Positions 9,405-18,688 of a stretch of DNA of 64,000 nt are shown here, piece after piece (the stretch's first letter is position 1; every line of letters starts with the position of its first letter). This DNA is from Acidocella sp. Its GTDB lineage: Bacteria; Pseudomonadota; Alphaproteobacteria; Acetobacterales; Acetobacteraceae. The notes under the pieces were generated by a model. That model made no database searches. It saw only the letters and a list, made by a program, of their open reading frames with translations, and had not been told where the DNA came from. The position numbers were made by a program, and so were the translations under genes. The stretch covers positions 141,231 through 205,230 of the forward strand of contig NZ_DAIEIF010000029.1 of assembly GCF_027352905.1 (NCBI RefSeq), in the 5' to 3' direction.

Positions 9405-10201
9405 TTATGCCGCCGCGCGCGCGCCTCTCACCCCCGCCGCCAGCGCCCGCACCTCGCGCAGCACCGCCCCCGCCCCTTCCCGCACCAGGGTTTCGATCAG
9501 CGCCGAGGCGACGATGGCGGCATCCGCATGCGCTACCACGGTCGCGGCTTGTTCGGGCGTGCGCACGCCAAACCCCACCGCGATGGGCAAATCGGTGACC
9601 GCGCGGATGCGGGGAATGTCGCGTGCCAGATCCGCGGCGGAGGCGGTGCGCGTGCCGGTGATGCCGGTGATCGAGACGTAATAGACAAAGCCGGAGGACC
9701 CGGCGAGGACCTGCTGCAGCCGGGCGTCGGAGGTGGTGGGGGCGACCAACCGGATCAGATCCAAACCATGCGCGGCGGTATCCGGCAGGATGAGGTCGGC
9801 CTCCTCGGCGGGTAGATCGACGATGATCAGCCCGTCCACCCCCGCCGCCGCGGCATCCGCGCAAAATTCCGGCACGCCATAAGAGAGGATGGGGTTGAGA
9901 TAGCCCATCAGCACCAGGGGCGTGTGCCCGTTCTGCTGGCGGAACTCCCGCACCAGCCCCAGCACCCCCTTCAGCGTCGCCCCGGCGAGCAATCCGCGTC
10001 GCCCGGCGGCCTGGATGGTGGGGCCGTCGGCCATCGGGTCCGTGAAGGGCATGCCGATCTCGATGATATCCGCGCCGCCCGCCGCCATGCCGCCCAGCAA
10101 GGCGAGCGAGGTGGCGCGGTCCGGATCATAAGCCTCGACGAAGGGAATCAGCGCGCCCCGGCCCTGCTGGCGCAGGGCGGCGAAGACGCCGGCGATCCGG
10201 C

Positions 10202-10205
<4 letters not shown>
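9405..10205 (-). CDS. trpA: Tryptophan synthase alpha subunit
   Basis: This 266-residue TIM-barrel subunit cleaves indole-3-glycerol phosphate to indole and glyceraldehyde-3-phosphate, passing indole to TrpB. The catalytic Glu lies in [12 protein letters not shown] and the Asp in PMADGP, and the phosphate-binding loop region reads [12 protein letters not shown]. Its ATG overlaps the trpB stop by 4 nt, the standard trpBA coupling that keeps the two subunits equimolar. It converges on the lipoprotein gene with only 16 nt between. Confidence 0.97.
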
Positions 10206-11419
<1,214 letters not shown>

Positions 11420-11516
11420 CACCCGCTTGTACCCCAGCGCCGCGCCAGGATAAAGCTGGAGAGCACCATTTCCCTTGATCCGCCGGCGCGGGCGCGCTAC
11501 GAAAGACGCGGGTTAT

Positions 11517-11531
11517 TGAGAACGATTCGCA
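11517..11531 (+). promoter_or_regulatory. Fur-like operator ahead of the ferritin-like gene
   Basis: TGAGAA-CGA-TTCGCA is an inverted repeat with one mismatch and strongly resembles half of a Fur/Irr-type iron box. It ends 16 nt before the ferritin-like gene start, so bound protein would block transcription or initiation. Iron control is inferred from this resemblance and from the downstream gene. Confidence 0.55.
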
Positions 11532-11547
11532 TTTAACGGAGGGCGGC

Positions 11548-12078
11548 ATGTTCGAACAAGGCGCGGTCGGTGACAATCAGTTTCTCGCGGATGTGCAGGC
11601 TTTGCGCGCCTCGGCCCAAGCGTTGATTGCCGCCGGAGCCGCGCCGGCCGCCTTGCTGCAAACCGCCATGGCGGCCGAGATCGCTTGCGTGTTGCGTTAC
11701 AGCCTCATCAGCGTATCAGCCGATGGGCTGGAGAATGAATGGGTGGCGACCGAATGCGCCGCCCAGGCGGCGGATGAACGCCAGCACATGACGCGGCTGG
11801 CGGAGCGGATCACGCAACTCGGCGGTAAACCCGATTATTTTGCCTCCGCCCTCTCCTTGCGCCGTCAAGCCCCGGAGGCCGCCCGGGGCTGCCTGCCGCG
11901 CCTGTTCGCGGAAAATCTCGCCGCCGAGCAATGCGTGATCGAACTCTACCGGGACTTATCCAGCCATTTCGCCGGACGCGGCGATGCCGGCACCCGGGCC
12001 TTGCTCGATGACATCCTCGCGGATGAGGAAACCCATACCAGCGATCTGGAAGATCTGCTGACGACGCAGCTGCTCTAA
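11548..12078 (+). CDS. Ferritin-like / bacterioferritin-type protein
   Basis: This 176-residue helical protein shows the ferritin-like di-iron pattern: Glu in AAEIACVLRY, ExxH in ADERQHMTRL, Glu in AENLAAEQCVIEL, and a second ExxH in DEETHTSDLEDLL. It probably stores iron or detoxifies peroxide in the cytoplasm. It has a CGGAGGG ribosome binding site and a Fur-like operator directly upstream. Whether it forms a Bfr 24-mer, a Dps-like 12-mer or a rubrerythrin-like oxidase cannot be told from sequence alone. It converges on icd with 4 nt between. Confidence 0.85.
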   Translation: MFEQGAVGDNQFLADVQALRASAQALIAAGAAPAALLQTAMAAEIACVLRYSLISVSADGLENEWVATECAAQAADERQHMTRLAERITQLGGKPDYFASALSLRRQAPEAARGCLPRLFAENLAAEQCVIELYRDLSSHFAGRGDAGTRALLDDILADEETHTSDLEDLLTTQLL

Positions 12079-12082
12079 AGCC

Positions 12083-13561
12083 TCAGCCCTCGCCCTGGGG
12101 CCGCTCGAAGGCGTCCTTGCCGTCGAAGCGTTGCAGCTTCTCGATATGCATCCAGGTGAATTTCGCGCCGATGCGCTGCACGAGATAGGAGATCTCCGGC
12201 TGGCCCTCGCTGCTGCTGCCCGCCAGCGAAATGGGGTGCTTGAGCATGAAACGGGCGGCGAAATGATCAACCAGGAAGGTCTGCCCGCCCGTGGGCGGAT
12301 AGACGGTCACACCCCGGTTGGAGATGCCCGTGAGGTTGAACGGGCTGTACTCGGCGATGGCGGTGAGCGTCTTGCCCAGCGCCTCGGCGTCGAGATCGGT
12401 CTCCAGGAACACGTCGATACCGACCAGCTCCCGCGTGGTGGGCTCCATATGGGCGGTCAGCTTCGGCCAGGCGGCGAGCTCCAGTTTTTTATACACGCGC
12501 GACTTCATCGCCGAGACGCGGCCGAGATTGGCGATGATCTGGTCCGTGAAGGCGGCGGTGCCGACGCCATGGCCGCGCGGGGCGAGGTCGCCGGTGAGGT
12601 TGCGCCCCTCCGCCAGCGTGACATAGAGCGCCTGCTCCACCGTTTCCGCCACCCCGAACGCGCCGATATGGCGCAGCAGCATGATGGCGGCGGAGAGCAG
12701 GGCGGTGGGGTTGGCGAGATCCTTGCCCGCGATATCCGGGGCGGAGCCGTGCACCGCCTCGAAAATCGCCACCTGATCGCCAAGATTGGAGGAAGGCGCG
12801 ATGCCCAGCCCGCCCACGAGCCCCGCCGCGAGGTCGGAGATGATGTCGCCGTTCATGTTGGAGGTGACGATAACGTCATAGGCCTCCGGGCGGATGACGA
12901 GCTGATGGGCGCAATTATCGATGATGACTTGGCCGGCCTTGATGCCGGGATATTCGCGGGCGACCTTCTCACCCATGCGCTTCATCATGCCCTCGGTGAG
13001 CTTCATGATATTGGCCTTGTGGGCCACCGTCACGCTCTGCCGGTCCTCGGCCAGGGCCACGCCATAGGCGGCGCGGATGATGCGCTCGCAGCCCGGCGCG
13101 GTCATCAGCTTCAGGCATTGGGCGACGGTGGTGGTCTGCATGTGCTCGATGCCGGCATAAACGTCCTCGACATTCTCGCGGACGATCACCATGTCGATGC
13201 CCCGGCCGGAAAAGGGGGTCTGGATGCCAGGCAGTTCCCGCACGGGCCGGATATTCGCATAAAGCTCGAAATATTTGCGCATCGTCACGTTGGCGGATTT
13301 GCCGCCATAGCCGATGGGGGTTTCCAGGGGTGATTTGAGCGCCAGCTTATTGGCGGCGATGCTATCCAGCGTCTCGCGCGGCACGCCGGTCACCACCCCG
13401 CGCTCGAAGGCGCGCGCCCCGGCCTCGGCGAATTCCCATTCCACCGGCGCGCCCGCCGCCTCGAGAATCCGCATCGTTGCCTGCATGACCTCGGGGCCGA
13501 TGCCGTCCCCCGGCAAAGCCGTGACTTTGGTTTTGGCGGTCTGCGTGGCATCAGCGGTCAT
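12083..13561 (-). CDS. icd: NADP-dependent isocitrate dehydrogenase (long type)
   Basis: This 492-residue TCA-cycle enzyme converts isocitrate to 2-oxoglutarate. The N-terminal two-thirds is a beta-decarboxylating dehydrogenase (GDGIGPEV near residue 18, [10 protein letters not shown] and [18 protein letters not shown] near residues 235-275). An extra C-terminal domain of about 140 residues (from about [10 protein letters not shown]) marks the Rickettsia/Thermus-type long form. NADP preference is the family norm and was not verified here. It is the last conserved gene before the accessory patch. Confidence 0.95.
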   Translation of the reverse strand: MTADATQTAKTKVTALPGDGIGPEVMQATMRILEAAGAPVEWEFAEAGARAFERGVVTGVPRETLDSIAANKLALKSPLETPIGYGGKSANVTMRKYFELYANIRPVRELPGIQTPFSGRGIDMVIVRENVEDVYAGIEHMQTTTVAQCLKLMTAPGCERIIRAAYGVALAEDRQSVTVAHKANIMKLTEGMMKRMGEKVAREYPGIKAGQVIIDNCAHQLVIRPEAYDVIVTSNMNGDIISDLAAGLVGGLGIAPSSNLGDQVAIFEAVHGSAPDIAGKDLANPTALLSAAIMLLRHIGAFGVAETVEQALYVTLAEGRNLTGDLAPRGHGVGTAAFTDQIIANLGRVSAMKSRVYKKLELAAWPKLTAHMEPTTRELVGIDVFLETDLDAEALGKTLTAIAEYSPFNLTGISNRGVTVYPPTGGQTFLVDHFAARFMLKHPISLAGSSSEGQPEISYLVQRIGAKFTWMHIEKLQRFDGKDAFERPQGEG

Positions 13562-13609
13562 GAGGGGCTCCGTGGGTCTGGATGGCCGCCTTATAGCCTG
13601 CCGCCGCCG

Positions 13610-13627
13610 CCCGGCCTATAGGCCGGG
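13610..13627. repeat. Perfect 18-bp palindrome
   Basis: CCCGGCCTATAGGCCGGG is identical to its reverse complement. It lies 49-66 nt upstream of icd on that gene's 5' side, so it could be an operator for icd. It could also be a trace of mobile DNA. Confidence 0.6.
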
Positions 13628-13693
13628 TCGTCAAACCGCCATCGCGCCGGCCGTTAGCCTGCCGAGCACCGAGGCGCAGGCAAAACCAATCAG

Positions 13694-13905
13694 ATGAAGC
13701 TGGGCCGGATCGGACCGCAGGAGCTGACGGAGCTGGTACGCACCCGTCGTCTCGGCGCTGTGGAAATCGGTGACGTCGACATGTCACCTCCAAGCGTCCG
13801 TCGCGCTTCTCCAAGACGTTCCTGCAAGCTCTGAAGCAATATTACACGCCAACCCTGCGCACGGCGGAGATCGTCATCTGGGTGCCCGCCCCGATCAAGT
13901 CTTAG
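13694..13905 (+). pseudogene. Frameshifted gene remnant, unidentified
   Basis: A frame opening at ATG 13694 reads MKLGRIGPQELTELVRTRRL and on to GDVD, then runs into a stop. If two bases are removed near 13778, a second good frame continues: TSKRPSRFSKTFLQALKQYY to a TAG at 13905. Both halves have protein-like composition. I do not recognise the family. It may be a remnant of a small gene of a mobile element. Confidence 0.4.
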
Positions 13906-13931
13906 GAGCAAGAGGTGGCTATCTGTCCGCC

Positions 13932-14161
13932 CCTAGAGCGGTTCGCGGGTTTGACTGGAATCGTTATTGGGGATTCCGGGGCGGCGTGAAGTGTGCTTCA
14001 TAGGTTTCCGGCAGGGGGCGGAGGCGAAGATGTTTTGGCGTCAAGGGCAGGCGTATTTTCAAGACCTGCGGGATCGCTTTTGGCGTTTGGGTTCCCCCAA
14101 TAACGTGAGTGGGGCGCAGATGGAGCGGTTTGGCGAAACATCCGATTCGGCCGCACATTAA
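13932..14161 (+). mobile_element. IS630-family insertion sequence fragment
   Basis: After a CTAG (the preferred IS630 target) the sequence AGAGCGGTTCGCGGGTTTGA resembles an IS630-type terminal repeat. A frame from ATG 14030 begins MFWRQGQAYFQDLRDR, matching the conserved N-terminus of IS630-type transposases (W-x-G-Q-x-Y-S-Q-D-L-R-D-R-V), but diverges after about 16 codons and stops at 14161. The DDE catalytic part is missing, so this is a dead 5' fragment. The exact right edge is unclear. Confidence 0.6.
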
Positions 14162-14981
14162 TTTCTAGCACCGAACATAGGTCCTCGCACATCCAGCGAC
14201 AGTTCACTGGCGAATGCCGCGTCCCATGGCCGTTTGAGAAAGCAGAAGCCGGCGAGGGAGCCCGAGAAGGTGATACCTTCATCCGCCATGTAGCGCGTCA
14301 CGGCGTTGCGGGACCAATCATCCTCGCGGAAACAACCGCGTTTGTAGAAATCCGCGAAGTCCTCCAAACTATCCTTGTGGAACGCGCCGTTGGAGCAGAG
14401 CAGTAGCCGGACCGGGCCGCGCTCGCTCGCGTCTAGCAGCGCGACCTTGTGTTCGACCTCGACCGTCCGTTGGATGAAGGTCCAGCGCGCCTTGATCTCC
14501 TGGCCGGAAATCGCCGCGCCCGCCCCGGCGCGACTTACTACCAGGCGGGCATTGTCGGGGAAGTCCGTCGCCAGGCTTTGGACCGCCGCCATGAGGCGTC
14601 ATCGTCCATCCATTTCGGGGCAACGGTTTTTACGTCGATCCAGGAGCGCGTCCCGTCCGGCCATTCCAGCCCGAAGTCGATTGACTTGTCGGTATTCTTC
14701 AAGGGCGGCTCGTACCGGATTGCGGCCTCGCTTGAATCGAGGCGCAACAGCGCCGCCGCCGCAGCCAGTTCATTGGCATCCTCGACAATCGGGCGCACCT
14801 GGCCGCCCGCGCGCCAGCGTGTGACAGCCGCCGAAAACCGCGCAGTAAGCTTTTCGGCGTTCTGGAAGCGCGGATCGGCACGCAGCGCCGGGAATACCTG
14901 CTGTTCAATATCCGCTATCAAGGGTTCAATGTAATCGAGGGCGTTCACGGTCTTCCGGCCATCAAGCGGTGGCGATCTCAT
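14158..14981 (-). pseudogene. PD-(D/E)XK-like nuclease gene, frameshifted
   Basis: From ATG 14981 (or GTG 14948) the first part contains a nuclease-like core, IDFGLEW followed by SWIDVKT (Asp102, Asp116, Lys118). The frame then ends in unlikely sequence at 14538, while a second frame from about 14592 continues with good coding character to 14158 (MAAVQSLATDFPDNARLVVS and on). A one-base loss near 14590 would explain this; the alternative is two overlapping genes. It overlaps the end of the upstream NucS-like gene by about 20 nt, so they form a pair. The wider family is not recognised. Confidence 0.6.
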
Positions 14982-15663
14982 GCGCCGCTCGCAAATGAAA
15001 TTCGACCTGATATTCAAACAGGGAGACATTCGGTACGACCGACACCGCGTAGCGGAGATTTTGACTGATGGTCTTGGCGACGATGACGCCAGATACCATG
15101 CGCTCTCGGCCAATCGTTTGCTGCACCCAGCCCATGTAGCGGGCCAACTGGCCCACGGCGCGGTCAGGGCTGTTCGCCCGCTTCAATTCAAAGACGACAA
15201 AATCTCCATTCTGATCAAGTGCCAGAATATCAATCGGCCCAACGGCTGTCGGAAATTCGATGCCGTCGCGTCCGGTCGGATCGACGTAGAGTCGCAACCG
15301 CTTTTCCGGCACTTTGACCTTTTCCAGATTGGCAGCCAGAAAGTCTCGCAACTGGGATTCCAGCGTGAACGCTGCTTCGGAGGTTTCGGCCGACTCGAAA
15401 TCATCTTCTTCGCCGACGCCGAAAACTTCCTCGACTTTAGCAAGATCGGACGCAGCCCCCGGCTTGATGAGCCGGATTTCGGATGGCGTTTCCTGCATCG
15501 TCCAGCCCTTGCGCTTGAGAGCGGCGCGTAGTTGATGGGACGTGCTGCTGCTGGGATCGAAGTCAGGCAAAACATCGGGGTTTTGTCGCAGATATTCCTT
15601 CAAGGGTTGAACCTCGAAACCACCATTGTCCTGCGGCAACACGACGATATGTCTTTGGATCAT
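14962..15663 (-). CDS. DUF91/NucS-like PD-(D/E)XK endonuclease
   Basis: This 233-residue protein has an N-terminal part of unknown fold and a C-terminal nuclease domain at about residues 115-215 resembling the NucS/EndoMS DUF91 domain: GPIDILA (Asp145), VVFELK (Glu159, Lys161) and GQLARYMGW after it. NucS-type enzymes cut mismatched or branched DNA in archaea and actinobacteria; in a proteobacterium such a gene is more likely accessory, for example defence. It is the first gene of a two-gene unit with the frameshifted nuclease and is less GC-rich than the surroundings. Confidence 0.75.
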   Translation of the reverse strand: MIQRHIVVLPQDNGGFEVQPLKEYLRQNPDVLPDFDPSSSTSHQLRAALKRKGWTMQETPSEIRLIKPGAASDLAKVEEVFGVGEEDDFESAETSEAAFTLESQLRDFLAANLEKVKVPEKRLRLYVDPTGRDGIEFPTAVGPIDILALDQNGDFVVFELKRANSPDRAVGQLARYMGWVQQTIGRERMVSGVIVAKTISQNLRYAVSVVPNVSLFEYQVEFHLRAAHEIATA

Positions 15664-15965
15664 CTTTCCTCCGACTAAATCGAATGAAATAAGCCCCTAC
15701 ATAGTGAAAACGGCCACAATTTCCCACGGGTCGTATGGTTTAAGTTCTTACGCGGCTACGGGGACTGATTCAATTGCAGCGTAATGGGTGGCTTCAGCCC
15801 CAGCGGCGAGGTATTGCAGACGCTGCCAGGGACTGCCACGACGGCGGCTAATCTGCCAATATTAGGTCGCAACGCCAATAGCCAGGATAAAAAATAGAAA
15901 AAATGGCTGAAAACCTCGATCGTTACGCTAGTCTACCTTGGTTTCCTGGGGTTTTTAGGTAGTGG
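15664..15965. other. Intergenic stretch between the nuclease pair and tRNA-Ser
   Basis: About 300 AT-richer bases contain no complete gene. A 37-codon open stretch on the minus strand (15748-15861) has coding-like content but no start. The stretch presumably carries the promoter of the nuclease pair. No repeat of the tRNA 3' end was found on the far side of the patch. Confidence 0.6.
15748..15861 (-). pseudogene. Possible C-terminal gene fragment
   Basis: Between two stops the minus strand reads YWQISRRRGSPWQRLQYLAA and on through ATHYAAIESV to a TAA. The composition is protein-like, but there is no start codon and no recognisable family. It may be the tail of a gene lost during insertion events. 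Confidence 0.3.
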
Positions 15966-16056
15966 TGGCGGAGAGACAGGGATTCGAACCCTGGGTACGC
16001 TATTAACGTACACACGCTTTCCAAGCGTGCGCCTTAAGCCGCTCGGCCATCTCTCC
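15966..16056 (-). tRNA. tRNA-Ser (anticodon GGA)
   Basis: The 91-nt molecule starts GGAGAGATGGCCGAGCGG and ends with a 7-bp acceptor match TCTCTCC, discriminator G and an encoded CCA. The anticodon loop TTGGAAA gives GGA (reads UCC/UCU serine codons). A long variable arm and the T-loop GGTTCGAATCC are present, as expected of a class II tRNA. It borders the accessory patch, a common position for inserted DNA. Confidence 0.97.
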
Positions 16057-16170
16057 TCCGGAGCTGCGGCTCTCATTACCCAAAGCCGGGCGCGCTGCCA
16101 AGTGCGGGCGGCGGCGGTCGCGGGCGCCGTTTTTATTGCCAAGCCGCCCTGCCCGGCGCAAAACCCTAGC

Positions 16171-16581
16171 ATGGAGCATACAAGTCTGGCCAATGTCGTC
16201 CGCGCTACCCGGCGCATGTTCATCCGCGACCTCGTGCTTGCCGCGCGGATCGGCGTGTATGCGCAGGAGCATGGCCGCAGCCAGCGGATAAGGGTGAATG
16301 TCGATCTCGCGGTGGAGGATGATGGCGCCGCCAATTTGTCCCGGCCGGCAGTTGGGGCCGACGACCTCCGGCGCGTCGTGGACTATGGCTTGCTGGTGGA
16401 GGCGGTACGGCGTATCGCCACGGGAAGGCATATCCAGCTTGTTGAGACCTTCGCCGAGCGGGTCGCGGAGGCTTGCCTTGAGGATCAACGGGTGCGCGTG
16501 GTCCGGGTGACCGTGGAAAAGCTCGACGTATTTGCCGATGCGGCCAGTGTGGGTGTGGAAATCGAGCGGCGGAATATCTAA
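16171..16581 (+). CDS. folB: Dihydroneopterin aldolase
   Basis: This 136-residue protein belongs to the T-fold family. FolB converts dihydroneopterin to 6-hydroxymethyl-dihydropterin in folate synthesis. Family features are MFIRDLVLAARIGVYAQEHG near residue 17, VVDYGLLVEAV in the middle, QLVETFAERVAEACL, and VRVTVEKLDVFADA near the end. The start at 16171 gives the usual family length; a longer reading would run through the tRNA. No other fol gene is adjacent. Confidence 0.88.
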   Translation: MEHTSLANVVRATRRMFIRDLVLAARIGVYAQEHGRSQRIRVNVDLAVEDDGAANLSRPAVGADDLRRVVDYGLLVEAVRRIATGRHIQLVETFAERVAEACLEDQRVRVVRVTVEKLDVFADAASVGVEIERRNI

Positions 16582-16773
16582 GTTTTCCACCGGCGAAACC
16601 ATGGCGGATCAAAGGCTTTCCGGACACTCTGAAACTAATGACGAAATGATGACGTTTTGTTAAATTTAAGAAAATTCAAAAGCTTAACTGATAATAATGT
16701 CGACTCGCGCTCCCCTCATTCAAGGAGCCCTGCGGCGAGGATCAAGGACGCCGTTCACAAAATATCCCCAAGG

Positions 16774-16782
16774 TTATCCACA
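16774..16782 (+). other. Consensus DnaA box
   Basis: TTATCCACA is an exact match to the high-affinity DnaA box. It lies 8 nt before the chosen uvrC start and just downstream of an AT-rich stretch (about 16650-16700). A single box is not evidence for an origin; it may be a DnaA-titration or transcription site, or chance. Confidence 0.4.
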
Positions 16783-16789
16783 GGGAAGG

Positions 16790-18661
16790 ATGGCCGGTTT
16801 GGCTAAGATAACCGCGGGGGTCACGGTGATCGAAGCCGCTCTCGAAACCATGCCGGGCAATCCGGGTGTGTATAGAATGCTGGATGAGAAGGGGGACGCG
16901 CTTTATGTGGGCAAGGCGCGTAACTTGAAAAAACGTGTCGCGGCCTATACCCAGTTGAGCCGCCTGCCCGAGCGGCTGCGGCGCATGGTCGCGGATACGG
17001 TGGCGATGGAGATCGTCACCACCCATACCGAGGCCGAGGCCCTGCTGCTTGAGGCCAACCTCATCAAGCGCCTGAAACCGCGTTACAATATCTTGCTACG
17101 GGACGATAAATCCTACCCATGGCTGATGCTGACGGCGGGGCAGGACTTCCCCCGCATTGCCAAGCATCGGGGGGCGCGGGACAAGACGAGCCTGTATTGG
17201 GGGCCGTTCGCCTCCGTCTGGGCCGTGAACCAGACGGTGCAGGCATTGCAACGGGTGTTTCTCCTGCGTACCTGCGCCGATACGGTGTTCGCCAACCGCA
17301 CGCGCCCCTGCCTGCTCTACCAGATCAAACGATGTTCCGCTCCCTGCGTGGGGCGGGTGAGCCGGGAAGATTATCGGGCGCTGGTCGCGCAGGCCCAGGA
17401 TTTCCTGGAAGGAAAAACCGACTCGGTGCAGAAGCAGCTCGCCGCCGCGATGCAACAAGCAGCGGAAAACCTGGAATTCGAGCGCGCGGCGGCGCTGCGT
17501 GACCGTATCCGGGGCTTGGCCCATATTCAAAGCAATGAGGTGGTCAACCCGGCCAGTCTGGGCGATGCGGACGTGATCGCCCTCTATCAGCAGGCCGGGC
17601 TCGCCTGTGTGCAGGTGTTTTTCATCCGGGGCGGACGTAACAACGGCAATCGCAGCTTTTTTCCCGCCAATGCGCGGGAGGACGGTCCGGCGGAGGTGCT
17701 GGCCGCCTTCGCCGCCCAGTTCTATGATGACAAGCCTCCCCCCCCCCGTATCCTTCTCAGCCATGCCCCCGCCGACCGCGCCTTGCTGGAAGAGGCGCTC
17801 AGCCTGAAGGCGGAGCGGCGGGTGCACCTGCTCGTGCCGCAGCGCGGAGAAAAATACGAGGTGGTGCGCCACGCCGCCACCAATGCGCGCGAGGCGCTGG
17901 AGCGCAAGCTGGCCGAGAGTGCCGGGCAGGCGCGGCTGCTGGCGGCGGTGGGTGAATTATTCGGTCTAGCGGAGCCGCCGCGCCGGATCGAGGTTTATGA
18001 CAACTCCCACATCATGGGCAGCAATGCGTATGGCGTGATGGTCGTGGCCGGACCGGAAGGGCCGATGCGCTCCGCCTACCGGAAATTCGCGATTAAAAGC
18101 GTCCTCACCCCTGGCGATGATTTCGCGATGATGCGCGAGGTTTTGAGCCGCCGCTTCGCCCGCGCGCTGGAGGAGGACCCGGACCGCACGGGAGGTAATT
18201 GGCCGGATCTGGTGCTGGTCGATGGCGGCGCCGGCCAGCTTGCCGCGGCACGGGCGGTGATGGCGGATCTCGGCCTCGCTGACATTCCGCTCGCCGCCAT
18301 TGCCAAGGGGCCGGACCGTGACGCCGGGCGGGAATGGTTTTACCTGGAAAACCGCGCGCCGTTTCAGCTGCCCCCGCGTGATCCGGTGCTATACTTTCTC
18401 CAGCGTCTGCGCGATGAGGCGCACCGTTTCGCCATCACTACCCACCGTGCCGCCCGCAGCCGCAAACTCACGGTTTCAGAGCTGGACGAGGTGCCGGGCA
18501 TCGGCGCGGCGCGTAAAAAAGCGTTGCTGCTGCATTTCGGCTCGGCCAGAGGCGTGAGGGCGGCCGGGCTGAAGGATCTGGAGGCGGTGGATGGCATCAA
18601 CCGCGCGACGGCGCGGGCGGTGTATGGATATTTCCATCCGGGCGTGCGGATGGAAGATTGA
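16790..18661 (+). CDS. uvrC: Excinuclease ABC subunit C
   Basis: This 623-residue nuclease makes both incisions in UvrABC nucleotide excision repair. Domains in order: an N-terminal GIY-YIG nuclease (GVYRM at 24-28, ALYVGKA), a UvrB-interacting UVR motif near residue 215 ([14 protein letters not shown]), an RNase H-like endonuclease ([19 protein letters not shown]), and C-terminal helix-hairpin-helix motifs ([13 protein letters not shown]). The start at 16790 is preferred because AGGGAAGG lies immediately ahead and the length fits; ATG 16697 is also open. Confidence 0.97.
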   Translation: MAGLAKITAGVTVIEAALETMPGNPGVYRMLDEKGDALYVGKARNLKKRVAAYTQLSRLPERLRRMVADTVAMEIVTTHTEAEALLLEANLIKRLKPRYNILLRDDKSYPWLMLTAGQDFPRIAKHRGARDKTSLYWGPFASVWAVNQTVQALQRVFLLRTCADTVFANRTRPCLLYQIKRCSAPCVGRVSREDYRALVAQAQDFLEGKTDSVQKQLAAAMQQAAENLEFERAAALRDRIRGLAHIQSNEVVNPASLGDADVIALYQQAGLACVQVFFIRGGRNNGNRSFFPANAREDGPAEVLAAFAAQFYDDKPPPPRILLSHAPADRALLEEALSLKAERRVHLLVPQRGEKYEVVRHAATNAREALERKLAESAGQARLLAAVGELFGLAEPPRRIEVYDNSHIMGSNAYGVMVVAGPEGPMRSAYRKFAIKSVLTPGDDFAMMREVLSRRFARALEEDPDRTGGNWPDLVLVDGGAGQLAAARAVMADLGLADIPLAAIAKGPDRDAGREWFYLENRAPFQLPPRDPVLYFLQRLRDEAHRFAITTHRAARSRKLTVSELDEVPGIGAARKKALLLHFGSARGVRAAGLKDLEAVDGINRATARAVYGYFHPGVRMED

Positions 18662-18688
18662 ACTGAGCGTGAACCAAGCGGAGATCAT

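Larger units (their letters stand above)
13562..14157. other. Decayed stretch between icd and the nuclease genes
   Basis: About 600 bases hold no intact gene. They contain an 18-bp perfect palindrome CCCGGCCTATAGGCCGGG (13610-13627), a frameshifted reading frame (13694-13905), and an IS630-type left end with a truncated transposase start (from about 13932). The stretch looks like a graveyard of inserted DNA between a core gene and tRNA-Ser. Confidence 0.75.

Noticed and set aside
13931..14166. A MITE bounded by CTAG at both ends
   Set aside because: CTAG occurs at both edges but the inner ends are not inverted repeats of each other. The transposase start inside points to a truncated IS instead.
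13562..16056. Integrative island attached at tRNA-Ser
   Set aside because: No integrase gene and no second copy of the tRNA 3' end was found on the far side, so site-specific integration is not supported.
16697..16789. Longer uvrC start at ATG 16697
   Set aside because: It adds 31 residues not typical of UvrC and has no ribosome binding site, while AGGGAAGG precedes ATG 16790.
16584..16790. Chromosomal replication origin
   Set aside because: Only one exact DnaA box and one near match are visible; no cluster, and dnaA, hemE or similar origin neighbours are absent. Kept only as a low-interest observation.
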